From assembly GCF_011602085.1 (NCBI RefSeq), contig NZ_JAAONY010000002.1:1723354-1787353 (forward strand): a stretch of DNA of 64,000 bases, given 5' to 3'. The notes beneath the pieces were generated by a model that was not told where the DNA came from, ran no database searches, and saw only the letters and a program-made list of their open reading frames with translations. Within the stretch, counting starts at the first letter, position 1, and each line of letters opens with the position of its first letter. The translations under genes were made by a program, and so were the position numbers. This document shows, piece by piece, positions 1 to 10,104 of this stretch. The stretch comes from Pseudoteredinibacter isoporae (GTDB taxonomy: Bacteria; Pseudomonadota; Gammaproteobacteria; Pseudomonadales; Cellvibrionaceae).

Positions 1-2
1 AC

Positions 3-131
3 GAAGAGGACATGGGCCATCTGGCCGCAATGGGGGTCGACGGTGTGTTTACCGACTTTCCAGAAAAGGTATTGGCGCTGAACGAGGAATTTCGTCAACG
101 CCACCCCAAGGTTGAAGGTGGCCACTTCTAA
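3..131 (+). CDS. Glycerophosphodiester phosphodiesterase, C-terminal fragment
   Basis: Only the last 42 codons are present; the gene begins left of the window. The reading frame ends in a stretch around GVDGVFTDFPEKVL, which is the typical last strand and helix of the GDPD TIM barrel, where the family carries a G[IV]DG[IV]xTDxP motif. GDPD enzymes split glycerophosphodiesters (deacylated phospholipids) into an alcohol and glycerol 3-phosphate. The gene converges with lipA, with only 27 bases between the two stop codons and no obvious terminator. Family identity rests on this short motif alone, so substrate and location cannot be judged. Confidence 0.75.
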   Translation, partial: EEDMGHLAAMGVDGVFTDFPEKVLALNEEFRQRHPKVEGGHF

Positions 132-158
132 TATGGCCCAACCCTGCAGATTACAAAC

Positions 159-1142
159 TCAGTTTACGCTCTCACCGTGTGCCTGCTTGTCGGCATGATA
201 AGAAGACCGAACCAGAGGACCACAAGCGGAATGGGTAAAACCCAGCTCTTTGGCCATCTCAGTGTATTCATCGAACTCATCCGGATGCACATAGCGGTCC
301 ACGGCCAGATGGCTTTTGGAGGGTTGCAGGTACTGACCGATGGTTAGCATGTCGATATCGTGCTCTCGCATATCGCGCATGACCTCAAAGATTTCCTCTT
401 TGTTCTCACCCAGCCCCACCATCAGACCCGACTTGGTCAAAACATCCGGGCGACGCTTTTTATATTCTTTCAATAATTTCAGCGACCAGGCGTAATTGGC
501 GCCGGGGCGTGACTGACGATACAAACGCGGCACCGTTTCCAGATTGTGATTAAAAACATCCGGCGCTTCGGCTTCCAGAATATCCAAAGCTTTGTCCATG
601 CGACCACGGAAATCCGGCGTCAGAATTTCAACCTGCAATGTAGGGGACAATTCACGCGCTTCGCGAATACAATCGGCAAAGTGTTGGGCGCCACCATCGC
701 GCAAATCATCACGATCTACCGAAGTAATCACCACATACTTCAAACGCATTTCCGCAATAGCCTCTGCCAGATTACGGGGTTCACTCTGATCAAGAGGCAA
801 TGGTTTACCGTGGCCAACATCACAGAACGGGCAGCGACGAGTACAAATCTCACCCATGATCATAAAGGTTGCCGTGCCACCGGCGAAGCACTCCCCCAGA
901 TTCGGGCAACTGGCCTCTTCACAGACACTGGCCAAACCATTTTTGCGAAGAATTTTTTTGATGCGATCCACTTCCGGAGACGCACTCATACGCACACGAA
1001 TCCAATCAGGTTTACGCTTCACTTCATCGCTGGCTATGACTTTAACGGGAATACGTTCGACTTTATCGGCGTCGCGAAGTTTTTCACCGGCCTTATGGCG
1101 ACGGGTGCGCTTTACAGGAATGTTCTCAGGTCTTTCGCTCAC
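159..1142 (-). CDS. lipA: Lipoyl synthase (radical SAM)
   Basis: LipA inserts two sulfur atoms into octanoyl groups on carrier proteins (pyruvate and 2-oxoglutarate dehydrogenase E2, glycine cleavage H), completing lipoate. Both iron-sulfur signatures are visible: the auxiliary cluster [12 protein letters not shown] (CX4CX5C) near residues 74-85 and the radical-SAM cluster CTRRCPFC (CX3CX2C) near 100-107; the conserved C-terminal RSSYHA is present too. At 327 residues it has normal length for a proteobacterial LipA. It lies 7 bases downstream of lipB, which supplies the octanoylated substrate, so the two are very likely co-transcribed. The N-terminal 40 residues are rich in Lys/Arg, as usual in this family. 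Confidence 0.97.
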   Translation of the reverse strand: MSERPENIPVKRTRRHKAGEKLRDADKVERIPVKVIASDEVKRKPDWIRVRMSASPEVDRIKKILRKNGLASVCEEASCPNLGECFAGGTATFMIMGEICTRRCPFCDVGHGKPLPLDQSEPRNLAEAIAEMRLKYVVITSVDRDDLRDGGAQHFADCIREARELSPTLQVEILTPDFRGRMDKALDILEAEAPDVFNHNLETVPRLYRQSRPGANYAWSLKLLKEYKKRRPDVLTKSGLMVGLGENKEEIFEVMRDMREHDIDMLTIGQYLQPSKSHLAVDRYVHPDEFDEYTEMAKELGFTHSACGPLVRSSYHADKQAHGESVN

Positions 1143-1149
1143 GTTGTTC

Positions 1150-1812
1150 TCACTCGCAGGTCTCTACAGAAGGCAGGCCTGCCACTTCATTTTTAATATC
1201 GTAGCCCAGTTGCGCCATTAAGCAACGAACTAACTCTGTTTCTACTTTTTTGTAATCGGGACTCTCGTCCAACAAATCCACCATTTGCACCATCTGCAAT
1301 CCCTGATAGCCACAGGGATTGATTCGCAAGAAAGGCTCAAGGGACATGTCCACATTCAAACTCAAACCGTGGAAACTGCAGCCCTTACGCACGCGCAAAC
1401 CCAGCGAGGCAATCTTGGCGTCATTCACATAAACGCCCGGTGCGTCAGCTTTGGGATAGGCGTCCAAACCAAAACTCGCCAGGGTATTCACCAAGGCAGT
1501 TTCAATGGCCGTCACCAAGTCTCTGACACCAATGCCCAAACGACGCAGATTGATTAAGGGGTACAACACCAGCTGCCCCGGACCGTGATAAGTCACCTGG
1601 CCACCTCGATCCACCTGAACGACAGGAATATCACCCGGCATGAGAAGGTGCTCAGCTTTGCCAGCCTGACCTTGAGTAAACACCGGGGGATGTTGCACCA
1701 ACCAGAATTCATCGGGACTGTCGGCGTCACGCTGGTCGGTGTAGTGGGACATGGATTGCCAAACCGGCTCATACTCCATCAATCCCAAATCACGAATATT
1801 GATGGCTGCCAT
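1150..1812 (-). CDS. lipB: Octanoyltransferase
   Basis: LipB transfers octanoate from acyl carrier protein to lipoyl domains, giving the substrate for LipA. The protein shows the RGGxxTYHGPGQ motif ([12 protein letters not shown]), the lysine in DAKIASLG and the catalytic cysteine in NPCGYQGL, in the right order and spacing. Its 220 residues match the family. The start codon directly abuts the stop of the upstream ybeD gene, and lipA follows 7 bases later, the order ybeD-lipB-lipA also known from Enterobacteria and Pseudomonas. Cytoplasmic. Confidence 0.97.
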   Translation of the reverse strand: MAAINIRDLGLMEYEPVWQSMSHYTDQRDADSPDEFWLVQHPPVFTQGQAGKAEHLLMPGDIPVVQVDRGGQVTYHGPGQLVLYPLINLRRLGIGVRDLVTAIETALVNTLASFGLDAYPKADAPGVYVNDAKIASLGLRVRKGCSFHGLSLNVDMSLEPFLRINPCGYQGLQMVQMVDLLDESPDYKKVETELVRCLMAQLGYDIKNEVAGLPSVETCE

Positions 1813-2109
1813 TTACAGAACCATTTTTACCAGAGAACTGCTGCGCAAATCATTGTGCAGGGCTTCCAACTGATCCACGCCAGTTGCCGTAATAAATACC
1901 GTAATAGATTGAAAGCTGCCTTTGCTGCTGTCCTTCAGACGAATGCGCTCGGGATCAAAACCCGGAGCATGCTTGGAAAAGACTTCCATTACCAAAGCCT
2001 GCAGCTCATCACCTGAATCACCCATAACTTTAATGGGGTAATTTTCACAGGGGAATTCAATTTTAGGGGCGTCTGGCTGGCTCATGTTTGCGGTACCGGT
2101 CTCACTCAT
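1813..2109 (-). CDS. ybeD: YbeD/UPF0250 (DUF493) family protein
   Basis: A small cytoplasmic protein of the DUF493 family, recognised by the FPCxYPIKVMG opening, the SSKGSFQSITVFITATG core and the C-terminal hydrophobic VKMVL. The family has an ACT-like ferredoxin fold and is thought to be regulatory; no reaction is established. It sits between dacA and lipB as in Escherichia coli (dacA-ybeD-lipB). A second in-frame ATG eight codons in would give a 90-residue protein, closer to the usual 87-90, so the exact start is open. Confidence 0.93.
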   Translation of the reverse strand: MSETGTANMSQPDAPKIEFPCENYPIKVMGDSGDELQALVMEVFSKHAPGFDPERIRLKDSSKGSFQSITVFITATGVDQLEALHNDLRSSSLVKMVL

Positions 2110-2209
2110 GGAATGGCGGCATTATACCGCAAAGCCAGCCGGAGAGAGAGCAGCTGGCGAATTCAGCGATATGTACCAAATTCGCCGCAAAAACTGCTTG
2201 AAATGGGAG

Positions 2210-3352
2210 TTAAGCGAAGAGATTGAAGACAAATAGCTTAATTGTGTCCCACAGGCGGGCGAAGAAACCTGCTTCCTGTACAGGCTCCAGCGCCACCAGG
2301 GGCACCTCAGCAATCTGCTTGCCATCCAGTTCCAGACTCAAACGGCCCAACTCCTGGCCTTCTGAAATTGGCGCTTCCAGAACATCATCCAACTTCACAG
2401 TTTGTTTAATACGTTCTTCGCCCCGGCGAGGAATGGTGAGCGACAAGGCTTTGTCTACGCCAACGGCCACTTCCTTAACCTGACCACCCCACACGCGCTG
2501 AGTCGCCAATTGCTGACCGGCCTCCAGAGCCTGATGAGTTTCATAGTAACGGAAACCATAAGCCAGCAACTTTTGAGATTCTGCGGCGCGGGCTTTATCG
2601 GATTTGGTGCCCATAACCACAGAGATCAAACGCATACCACGCTTAACGCCCGAAGCCACCAGACAGAAACCGGCTTCTTCTGTGTGCCCGGTTTTCAAAC
2701 CGTCAATGGACTTGTCCAAAAACAGCAAACGGTTGCGATTCATTTGATCGATGCCGTTGTAAGTAAAGGAACGCTCCGCATAAATTTTATAGTGTTCCGG
2801 GTAATCGTTAATGATGGCTTTTGCCAAAATCGCCAGATCACGAGCCGTGGTGTAATGCCCTTCCGCAGGCCAGCCAGTTGCGTTGAGGTATTGCGTACTG
2901 GTCATACCCAGAATTGCCGCCTGCTGATTCATAACATCGGCAAAAGCTTCCTCGCTGCCAGCAATATGTTCCGCCAATGCCACACTCGCATCGTTACCAG
3001 ATTGGATAATCACACCGCGCAACAGGTCTTTTACGCTGACCTGAGTACCCTCGCGAATAAACATTTTCGAGCCACCCATCTTCCAGGCCCGTACAGAAAT
3101 GTTTACCTCGTCATCGGCTCCAACATTGCCTCGTTCCATTTCACTGGACACGATATAGCTGGTCATCATTTTGGTCAGACTGGCCGGCGGCAACATTTCA
3201 TCGGCATTGTGTTCAACAAGAACTTCACCGGTTTCGGCATCCAACAGCAAGTAGGCGGTCGCAGCTAACTGTGGTGGTGCCGGAATCAATTGCTGGGCAA
3301 AAGCCGAGGTCACCGTTAGGCACAAAATGAAAAAGGAAACGATAGCTCTCAT
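2210..3352 (-). CDS. dacA: D-alanyl-D-alanine carboxypeptidase (PBP5/6 type)
   Basis: Removes the terminal D-Ala from peptidoglycan pentapeptides. An N-terminal signal peptide (about 19 residues, cleavage after SAFA) sends it to the periplasm. All three penicillin-binding motifs are present: SLTK (active serine), SGN (SGNDAS) and KTG (LKTGHTEE). A PBP5 C-terminal beta domain follows, and the last ~20 residues (FARLWDTIKLFVFNLF) form an amphipathic helix that anchors the protein to the inner membrane. The 380-residue length is normal. It lies between rlpA and ybeD in the cell-wall and lipoate cluster. Confidence 0.96.
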   Translation of the reverse strand: MRAIVSFFILCLTVTSAFAQQLIPAPPQLAATAYLLLDAETGEVLVEHNADEMLPPASLTKMMTSYIVSSEMERGNVGADDEVNISVRAWKMGGSKMFIREGTQVSVKDLLRGVIIQSGNDASVALAEHIAGSEEAFADVMNQQAAILGMTSTQYLNATGWPAEGHYTTARDLAILAKAIINDYPEHYKIYAERSFTYNGIDQMNRNRLLFLDKSIDGLKTGHTEEAGFCLVASGVKRGMRLISVVMGTKSDKARAAESQKLLAYGFRYYETHQALEAGQQLATQRVWGGQVKEVAVGVDKALSLTIPRRGEERIKQTVKLDDVLEAPISEGQELGRLSLELDGKQIAEVPLVALEPVQEAGFFARLWDTIKLFVFNLFA

Positions 3353-3376
3353 GAGTCTGGACTGTCCTATGTAAAA

Positions 3377-4240
3377 TTATTCATTCACTACAAAGCCCGA
3401 GCCCAGGCTCAAAGCTTGCAAAGTCTTTCGTACCGCCGCGATATCATTCACTTTGGTCAGTGGGCCAATATGAACCCGGAATAAACCCTTGGCCTGGTTT
3501 AAACGCATAGGCTCACTGATGCTGCTGCGCAAACGTGCCAGCAACTGCTCGGCGGATTGGCGCTGACTGAAGGCCGCCACTTGCAAATACGATTGTTTAC
3601 CGAGGTGGGCATTGCGATTCCCCGATGACGGGCTTGGAGCCCGCACGATTTCCTGTGTCGGCTCTGCGGTGCCAGGATGTACCACACCCGCGTGACGCAA
3701 TGGCGGGTTTCCAGTATCAATAGCTTCAACAGAAACCGGAGCCGTTCCTCTCTCAGCAAAACCCAGTTTACTCGCTGCCGCATAGCTTAAATCGATTATC
3801 CGATTGCCATGAAATGGCCCTCGATCGTTCACTCGCACAACAACGGAACGACCGTTACTGTGATTGGTAACGCGGACATAGCTGGGAATCGGCAAGGTTT
3901 TGTGGGCCGCCGTCATGGCGTACATATCATAAACCTCACCATTGGAGGTGTTACGTCCATGGAATTTTTTCCCGTACCAGGAAGCTTCACCCTGCTGGCG
4001 AAAGCCCCGGGAATCCGACAGAACACGATAAGTTTTGCCAAAAATAACGTAGGGGCTTTTATTACCAGCACGGGTCCGGTTTTCCTGTTTGGGAATAGCA
4101 TCAGGTGAGCCGGAAAAATCCAGTGGACGCGAAGGGCCACTGTCTTTGATTTCCTGCTGACTGCAGGCACACAGGCCAAGCACCATAAGCAGCTGCGCAA
4201 CTCTTGTGAAATACTTGCCCTGAAAACCGTGCATCATCAT
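3377..4240 (-). CDS. rlpA: Septal-ring lytic transglycosylase RlpA, lipoprotein with SPOR domain
   Basis: The N-terminus is a lipoprotein signal with lipobox LCAC (acylated Cys about residue 26). A double-psi beta-barrel domain follows (EASWYGKKFHGRNTSNGE through VRVNDRGPFHGNRIIDLS), which in Pseudomonas RlpA cleaves naked glycan strands. The C-terminal ~75 residues (SYLQVAAFSQRQSAEQLL to the end) form a SPOR domain that binds denuded septal glycan. It lies between mltB and dacA, the usual order, with 6 bases to mltB. Three ATG codons in a row make the start uncertain by two residues. Confidence 0.95.
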   Translation of the reverse strand: MMMHGFQGKYFTRVAQLLMVLGLCACSQQEIKDSGPSRPLDFSGSPDAIPKQENRTRAGNKSPYVIFGKTYRVLSDSRGFRQQGEASWYGKKFHGRNTSNGEVYDMYAMTAAHKTLPIPSYVRVTNHSNGRSVVVRVNDRGPFHGNRIIDLSYAAASKLGFAERGTAPVSVEAIDTGNPPLRHAGVVHPGTAEPTQEIVRAPSPSSGNRNAHLGKQSYLQVAAFSQRQSAEQLLARLRSSISEPMRLNQAKGLFRVHIGPLTKVNDIAAVRKTLQALSLGSGFVVNE

Positions 4241-4246
4241 TAGGCC

Positions 4247-5263
4247 TTATGCTTGCTTATTGGCCGCATCGTACTGTTGACGAATTTTCTGCGCCAGTTG
4301 ATAAACCGCCATGGCATACATACGACTGTGATTGTAGCGGGTAATCACATAGAAATTATGCAGCCCCAACCAATATTCTGTTCCCTTGGCACCTTCCAAT
4401 TTCACCAAGCTGCTGGAGTTTTCAGCTGGCACATCAACCAACGGAGTAAAGCCTGCTTCGCGTAATGAACCCACCGTGTATTTCGGTTTCAGAGACTGGT
4501 TTGCCAAGTCTCCCTGAAAATTCTTTTCCAACCCGGCCCTTACAACCACCGGTTCGCCCTGACGCCAGCCATGACGTTTAAAATAATTGGCAACACTGCC
4601 GATGGCATCGCGTTTGTTTTTCCAGATATCGGCAATTTCGTCGCCGTCAAAATCAACCGCGTAAGCTCGAAAGCTGGATGGCATAAATTGTCCGTAGCCC
4701 ATAGCACCGGCATAAGACCCCTTTAAAGCCAAGGGGTTTTGTTGCTGCTCACGAGTTAAACGCAAATAGTGTTTCAACTCTTTGGTAAAAAACTTACTGC
4801 GCTTGGGGTAATCGAACGCCAATGTGGACAGCGCGTCCAGCACTCGATAGCTACCCATAATGCGACCATAGCGGGTTTCCACACCAATAATGGCGACAAT
4901 AATTTCAGGTGGCACACCGTATTTTTCGGAGGCTTCCTCCAAAGCGGCCTGATTTTCCTTCCAGAATTCTACCCCCTTGCCTGCGCGCTTACCGTCGAGA
5001 AAAATCTTACGGTAAGACTTCCACTGCAAGGTTCTTTCCGCCGGGCGGGAAATCGCATCCAGAATGGATTGCTTCTTCTCGGCCTGGGAAAACAAAGCGT
5101 TCAATTCTTCCTTGGAAAAATCGTCTTCCGCAACCATCTCGGCAATCAGTTTTTGTGCCAGTGGATGCTGTTCATAACCTTTAGCCTGAGCTGTCACTGC
5201 AGACAGCAAAGACACACCCATCACCAAGCTCAGCTTGGCCGTTTTCTTAAATCTTTCCATCAT
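4247..5263 (-). CDS. mltB: Membrane-bound lytic murein transglycosylase B
   Basis: A periplasmic soluble lytic transglycosylase of the MltB family that cuts MurNAc-GlcNAc bonds to 1,6-anhydro products. The catalytic glutamate lies in GVETRYGRIMG, and GAMGYGQFMPSSFRAYA and the DFDGDEIADIW loop are family hallmarks. I start at the ATG giving MMERFKKTAKLSLVMGV, which opens directly into a signal peptide ending in TAQAKG; the longer frame would need a TTG start and a charged leader before the signal. No lipobox cysteine is seen, unlike E. coli MltB. A small hairpin (5284-5300) lies between rodA and this gene. Confidence 0.94.
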   Translation of the reverse strand: MMERFKKTAKLSLVMGVSLLSAVTAQAKGYEQHPLAQKLIAEMVAEDDFSKEELNALFSQAEKKQSILDAISRPAERTLQWKSYRKIFLDGKRAGKGVEFWKENQAALEEASEKYGVPPEIIVAIIGVETRYGRIMGSYRVLDALSTLAFDYPKRSKFFTKELKHYLRLTREQQQNPLALKGSYAGAMGYGQFMPSSFRAYAVDFDGDEIADIWKNKRDAIGSVANYFKRHGWRQGEPVVVRAGLEKNFQGDLANQSLKPKYTVGSLREAGFTPLVDVPAENSSSLVKLEGAKGTEYWLGLHNFYVITRYNHSRMYAMAVYQLAQKIRQQYDAANKQA

Positions 5264-5375
5264 CAAAACAAACTCTCTAAACAAGACCCTAAGCGGGTCT
5301 AGGTTAACAATATTCTGCAATCAGTCCCAGTGCTGCCACAGCAACTCCGGGCATTGAACGTTTCAGTCACCGACG

Positions 5376-6521
5376 TTAAATGCTTACCTTGCGTCGCTCG
5401 GTACTGATTGCCATCAGCAAGCCAAAGCCGGTTAACAAGGTCACAATCGCTGTACCACCATGACTCACCAGCGGCAACGGCACACCCACTACCGGTAATA
5501 GACCTGTAACCATGCCGATGTTCACAAAAATATAAACAAAAAACGTAAACGTAATACAGCCCGCCAAAATACGATTAAAGCTGGATTGAGCCCGTGCGGC
5601 GATCAACAGCCCCCGCCCGAGAATAAACAGATAAATCAGGAGCAGGAGCAGCACCCCCAACAAGCCAAACTCTTCAGCCAATACCGCGATAATAAAATCG
5701 GTATGGCTCTCCGGCAGGAAATTTAACTGCGACTGAGTGCCATTCATCCAGCCTTTGCCGTAAATCCCCCCGGAGCCGATGGCGGTTTTCGACTGAATGA
5801 TGTTCCAGCCCGCGCCCAGCTTATCGGCCTCTGGATTAAACATGGTGAGAATGCGTTGCTTCTGGTAATCCCGCAGCACAAACTGCCACATAGGCCAAGC
5901 GCTCATCAGCGCGAGGAAAGTGGCCCCCAAAATATAGCGCCAGCGCAAGCCTGAAAAAAACAAACCGATCAAACCCGACGCCGCAATCAGCAGTGAGGTG
6001 CCCAGATCGGGCTGCTCAAGAATCAGCACTGTCGGCAATCCGACGATCATCAAGCTGACAACAATATGCTTAAAACTTGGCGGCAAAACCCGGGCGCCCA
6101 GGTAGGCTGCCACCATCATAGGAACCGCCAGCTTAATAATTTCTGAAGGTTGGAAGCGAAAGCCTCCCAGGCTCAGCCAGCGCTGTGCGCCTTTTGCCCC
6201 TGAACCCATCACCAGAACCAAGGCCAACAAGCCCACCCCTCCCAAATAAAACCAGGGCGACCAACGCTGCAGAAAACTCATTTTAAATTGCGCAGCGGTA
6301 AACATGGCAACGTAACCCAGGGCGATAAACACCGCCTGGCGCTGCACATAAAACTTGGTCTCACCGCTGGCGCTGTACAGCACGATCAAACCATAGGCGG
6401 TTAATGCAAGCAGGCCAAACAGCAAAGGGATATCAATATGAATGCGCTGCCAAAAGCCTACCGGTTTACGAAGATCTCGGCTCGCTTCGGGCATACGACG
6501 TTGGAAATCTTGCTGTACCAT
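5376..6521 (-). CDS. rodA: Rod-shape SEDS peptidoglycan polymerase RodA
   Basis: An integral membrane glycosyltransferase of the SEDS family that polymerises lipid II during lateral wall growth with PBP2. About ten transmembrane segments can be read, and the conserved region GMVTGLLPVVGVPLPLVSHG near the C-terminus is diagnostic. The 381-residue length is typical. Its ATG overlaps the stop of mrdA by one base (ATGA), indicating translational coupling of the polymerase with its partner transpeptidase. Confidence 0.97.
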   Translation of the reverse strand: MVQQDFQRRMPEASRDLRKPVGFWQRIHIDIPLLFGLLALTAYGLIVLYSASGETKFYVQRQAVFIALGYVAMFTAAQFKMSFLQRWSPWFYLGGVGLLALVLVMGSGAKGAQRWLSLGGFRFQPSEIIKLAVPMMVAAYLGARVLPPSFKHIVVSLMIVGLPTVLILEQPDLGTSLLIAASGLIGLFFSGLRWRYILGATFLALMSAWPMWQFVLRDYQKQRILTMFNPEADKLGAGWNIIQSKTAIGSGGIYGKGWMNGTQSQLNFLPESHTDFIIAVLAEEFGLLGVLLLLLIYLFILGRGLLIAARAQSSFNRILAGCITFTFFVYIFVNIGMVTGLLPVVGVPLPLVSHGGTAIVTLLTGFGLLMAISTERRKVSI

Positions 6522-8434
6522 CAGCGTCCTACCTCCGTGCTATCGCCATCCGGGGTGGCATTTTCAGACGGTTCGGTATCGAGCTGGCCATGAAGCAAAT
6601 ATTCATCGAACAATACGCGGGCAATTTTGGCCGCCGATGAACTCTTCTCACCGTTCTCCACAATCACCGCCACCGCAATCTTGGGATCATCCGCAGGAGC
6701 GTAACCAACAAACAGGGCATGATCCCGCTGTCGCTCAGCCAAGGCCTCGGAATCGTATTCGGCATCCTGTGCAATACCGACAACCTGTGCCGTACCGGTT
6801 TTGCCTCCCATACGGAAGTGGGCTTTGCGAGCAATGGACTTCGCGGTTCCACGCTGGCCATGCACCACTTCTTCCATCGCATCCATCACCAGCGCCCAGT
6901 TCTTTTCACTGGCCTCTACCACCTGGGAAGCCTTATCCGGCAATTCCTCTTCACCCACTCTCTGCACCAGCCTCGGCTGTCGACGAATACCTTTCGATGC
7001 CATGGTCGCCGTCATTGAGGCCAGCTGCAAAGGCGTCGTTAATACAAAGCCCTGACCAATTCCCATATTCAGGCTGTCGCCCGGGAACCAGGGCAGCCCT
7101 CGCACCCCACGTTTCCACTGACGGGAAGGCCAGAGACCGGAACGCTCACTGGGCACATCAACACCAGTACGCTCCCCCAAACCAAACTTGTCTCCGAAGC
7201 TGTGCATGCGATCAATCCCCATGCGGAACGCGAGATCGTAGTAATACACGTCACAGGATTCTGCGACCGCCTGCTTCAAAGCAACACGGTGACCATGGCC
7301 ACGCTTTTTCCAATCCCGGTAGCGACGCTCTTCACCTTCCAGCTGATAAAAACCCGGGTCGCGCACCGAATAATGCTCATCGATAATGTTGGCTTCCAGC
7401 CCTCCCAGGGCCAGCATCGGCTTCAGTGTGGAACCCGGTGGGTATCCCCCTTGAATGGCACGATTAAACAAAGGCAAATCAGGCGACTCGTTCAGAGCTT
7501 TATAGTTTTTAAAACTGATACCGGTAACAAACAGGTTGGGGTCATAACTCGGAGCGCTGACCATCGCCAACACACCACCACTGTCGATCTCGATGGCAAC
7601 TACCGCGCCTCGTCGCCCACCCAAAGCAGCAACCGCTTTGCGCTGCAACTGGGCATCCAGAAACAGCTTGAGGTTCTCCCCCGGTGTCGGGTCAGTGCGT
7701 TCCAGTACCCGCAATACCCGACCACGGGCATTGGTCTCCACCTGCTGATAACCGACCTCGCCCAGCAGCAGTTTTTCATACTGTTTTTCCAGGCCGATTT
7801 TGCCGATTGAATCGGTGCCGTTATACAAAGAGTACTCTTCACTATCCAGCGCCTTCAGTTCACGCTCATTGATACGACCCACGTACCCCACGTTATGGGC
7901 AAACAAATCCTTCTGGGGGTAATAGCGGACCAATTGTGCCTCAACCACCACACCCTTGAGCCGATATTCATTCACCGCAATCTTGGCGATTTCCTCTTCA
8001 TCCAATAAGTAGCGCAGTGGAATGGGCTCATAAGGCCGGCGTCGGCGCTTGGGGCGCTTCAGGCGCTTATCGAAGTCTTCCAACTCATCTTCGCTGATAT
8101 CCACCAACTGCCCCAACAAGCGCAGGGTCGTATCCAAAGATTCAACTTGCTCTTTGACAATCGACAAGGTGTAACTGGGGCGATTTTCCGCGAGCAATTC
8201 ACCGCGCCGATCATAGATAAGCCCCCGGGTCGGCGGCAAAGGCTGCACCTGAACACGGTTGCGATCAGATTGGGTAACATAGGTTTGGTATTCAACGACT
8301 TGCAGGGTGTAGAGTCTGGCGATCAATACAATTACCAGAGCGATGATCAAGCCGGCAACGATAATGGCTCGACGAAAGAAGATACGAGCTTCATTGTAGT
8401 GGTCTTTAAATCGCAGATGCTCAGACATACGCAT
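6521..8434 (-). CDS. mrdA: Penicillin-binding protein 2
   Basis: Class B PBP and transpeptidase of the elongasome. One N-terminal transmembrane helix (about residues 21-43) is followed by the dimerisation/pedestal domain (PPTRGLIYDRRGELLAENRP) and the transpeptidase domain with STLK (GSTLKPM), SCD (AESCDVYYYD) and KTG (GGKTGTAQV). The 637-residue length is normal. It is translationally coupled to rodA and preceded by rlmH about 110 bases upstream, the Pseudomonas order. The C-terminal tail is acidic. Confidence 0.97.
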   Translation of the reverse strand: MRMSEHLRFKDHYNEARIFFRRAIIVAGLIIALVIVLIARLYTLQVVEYQTYVTQSDRNRVQVQPLPPTRGLIYDRRGELLAENRPSYTLSIVKEQVESLDTTLRLLGQLVDISEDELEDFDKRLKRPKRRRRPYEPIPLRYLLDEEEIAKIAVNEYRLKGVVVEAQLVRYYPQKDLFAHNVGYVGRINERELKALDSEEYSLYNGTDSIGKIGLEKQYEKLLLGEVGYQQVETNARGRVLRVLERTDPTPGENLKLFLDAQLQRKAVAALGGRRGAVVAIEIDSGGVLAMVSAPSYDPNLFVTGISFKNYKALNESPDLPLFNRAIQGGYPPGSTLKPMLALGGLEANIIDEHYSVRDPGFYQLEGEERRYRDWKKRGHGHRVALKQAVAESCDVYYYDLAFRMGIDRMHSFGDKFGLGERTGVDVPSERSGLWPSRQWKRGVRGLPWFPGDSLNMGIGQGFVLTTPLQLASMTATMASKGIRRQPRLVQRVGEEELPDKASQVVEASEKNWALVMDAMEEVVHGQRGTAKSIARKAHFRMGGKTGTAQVVGIAQDAEYDSEALAERQRDHALFVGYAPADDPKIAVAVIVENGEKSSSAAKIARVLFDEYLLHGQLDTEPSENATPDGDSTEVGR

Positions 8435-8543
8435 CCGTTCCCGCTGCGCTTGCGATCATTCCACACGCCAGGATTATGTCCATGCCGTCCCCAAGCAGCT
8501 AAAGTGCTGCCCTAAAAGCTTTATCACTACAGCACCCAGATAT

Positions 8544-9011
8544 TTATTTATGATATGGGTGATTATTTAAAATGGTCCACGCCCGGTACAACTGCTCAAT
8601 GAGTACAATTCGAACCAAAGGGTGTGGCAGGGTCAGAGCCGACAAAGACCATCGCGCATCAGCACGGCGCAAGCATTCCGCTGACAAGCCATCTGGACCG
8701 CCGATAAGCAAGCTGTAATTATCGCCTTCCATTCGCCAATCGGCCAATTTATCCGCAAGCTGCTCGGTGCTCCAGGGCTTACCTTTGACATCCAAAGCGA
8801 TGACCTTATCCCCGTCGGGAATGGCGGCCAGCATGGCCTCACTTTCTTTCGCGATAGCCTTTTCGATAGAGGCATTTTTGCCGCGCGGCCCCAGAGGCAG
8901 TTCCACTACCTCGACCGGGAAATCGCGTGGCAATCGCTTTGAGTAATCTTTAAAGCCGGTCTCAACCCAGGCCGGCATTTTGGTGCCGACTGCAATGATT
9001 CGAGTTCGCAT
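8544..9011 (-). CDS. rlmH: 23S rRNA pseudouridine-1915 N3-methyltransferase
   Basis: RlmH is the small SPOUT-class methyltransferase acting on pseudouridine 1915 of 23S rRNA in assembled ribosomes, using SAM. The SAM-knot signature [10 protein letters not shown] and the C-terminal [18 protein letters not shown] are present; 155 residues is the standard length. It follows rsfS by 7 bases, consistent with the conserved nadD-rsfS-rlmH operon linking NAD synthesis and ribosome maturation genes. Confidence 0.97.
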   Translation of the reverse strand: MRTRIIAVGTKMPAWVETGFKDYSKRLPRDFPVEVVELPLGPRGKNASIEKAIAKESEAMLAAIPDGDKVIALDVKGKPWSTEQLADKLADWRMEGDNYSLLIGGPDGLSAECLRRADARWSLSALTLPHPLVRIVLIEQLYRAWTILNNHPYHK

Positions 9012-9018
9012 AATTAAA

Positions 9019-9375
9019 TTAGTTCAGATCGCCGTCGTCACTCTCTTCCTGGCGACCGGCCGGCTCCATTGACCAGAGCTTTTCCAAATCATAAAAGCGT
9101 CGACTTTGCTCCAGCATCACGTGCACAACGATAGCGCCCAGATCAACCAGTACCCACTCGCCGCTTTCCATACCCTCGACACCCAGGGGTTGCTCCCCCG
9201 CCGCCTTCACGTCGAGCACGACATTATTCGCCAGGGATTTTACATGACGACTGGATGTGCCAGTTACGATCACCAGCGTATCCATTACATCGCTCAGTTC
9301 AGCGACGTCCAAACTTACAATATCCTGCCCTTTGACATCTTCCAGGGCATTGATGACAACTTGATTCAGATCCAA
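9019..9375 (-). CDS. rsfS: Ribosome silencing factor RsfS
   Basis: RsfS binds ribosomal protein uL14 and blocks joining of the subunits when nutrients are scarce. The family pattern is clear: [27 protein letters not shown], followed by [23 protein letters not shown]. The 118-residue protein ends in an acidic tail. It sits 18 bases downstream of nadD and 7 upstream of rlmH, the usual arrangement. Confidence 0.96.
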   Translation of the reverse strand: MDLNQVVINALEDVKGQDIVSLDVAELSDVMDTLVIVTGTSSRHVKSLANNVVLDVKAAGEQPLGVEGMESGEWVLVDLGAIVVHVMLEQSRRFYDLEKLWSMEPAGRQEESDDGDLN

Positions 9376-9393
9376 AAAACCAACCTCTTTGTG

Positions 9394-10104
9394 TTAAGGA
9401 GCACAGTATAAACCATGCGTATCAATATATTTCGCCACTGCTTCCGGTAAATGAGCCACCTCCAGGGGAGGAGCACCATCGGATAGCTGTTGGCGTATGT
9501 GAGTCGAGGAAATATCCATCAGGGGAGCCTCCAACTCAAACCAGCGGCCATTGCTGTGTTGTAAAAGTTCTTCTTTGTTCTCGCAGCGACGCTGCAATAA
9601 CTGTGTTTTTAAAACCTCAGGCAGCGCGTCCTTTGTCTCTTTTGTGGCGTCCTGCGCCAGAGCATTGCCCCAGGCCCAGCCCGGGCGGGCAAACACCACA
9701 AGATTGGCCAGCTCGAACAATTCCGGCCACGCCTTCCATCGGTGAAGCTGCAACAATGAGTCCAGCCCCATGCAGAAACACAGGCAACAGTGGTGCCCAT
9801 ATGAACGTCGCCAATCACGCAAGGTATCCACCGTATAAGACGGGCCCTCCCGCTCCAACTCTCGCGTATCTATGGTTAATTCAGGATAGTCCTGAATAGC
9901 CAGACGGGCCATTTCAGCCCGCTCGATACTGCTCGCTCCCGCTCCATTTTTCAGGGGTTGGCGATGGGCTGGCAGCAAAGCCATCTGCTCCAGCGCCAAT
10001 GCCCGGCGAACTTCTTCGGCGAGCGTCACATGCCCCTGATGAATCGGGTCAAAGCTCCCGCCGAGCAAGCCGTAGGCCGGCAATTTAGTCTCGGATATGG
10101 CCAT
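9394..10104 (-). CDS. nadD: Nicotinate-nucleotide adenylyltransferase
   Basis: NadD joins nicotinate mononucleotide and ATP to deamido-NAD in NAD synthesis. The nucleotidyltransferase motif [11 protein letters not shown] near the N-terminus and [10 protein letters not shown] near the C-terminus are both present. I take the ATG giving [12 protein letters not shown]; the longer frame would need a TTG four codons earlier. The start lies inside the last codons of proA, an overlap of about 20 bases, so the two genes are probably translated from one message. Confidence 0.95.
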   Translation of the reverse strand: MAISETKLPAYGLLGGSFDPIHQGHVTLAEEVRRALALEQMALLPAHRQPLKNGAGASSIERAEMARLAIQDYPELTIDTRELEREGPSYTVDTLRDWRRSYGHHCCLCFCMGLDSLLQLHRWKAWPELFELANLVVFARPGWAWGNALAQDATKETKDALPEVLKTQLLQRRCENKEELLQHSNGRWFELEAPLMDISSTHIRQQLSDGAPPLEVAHLPEAVAKYIDTHGLYCAP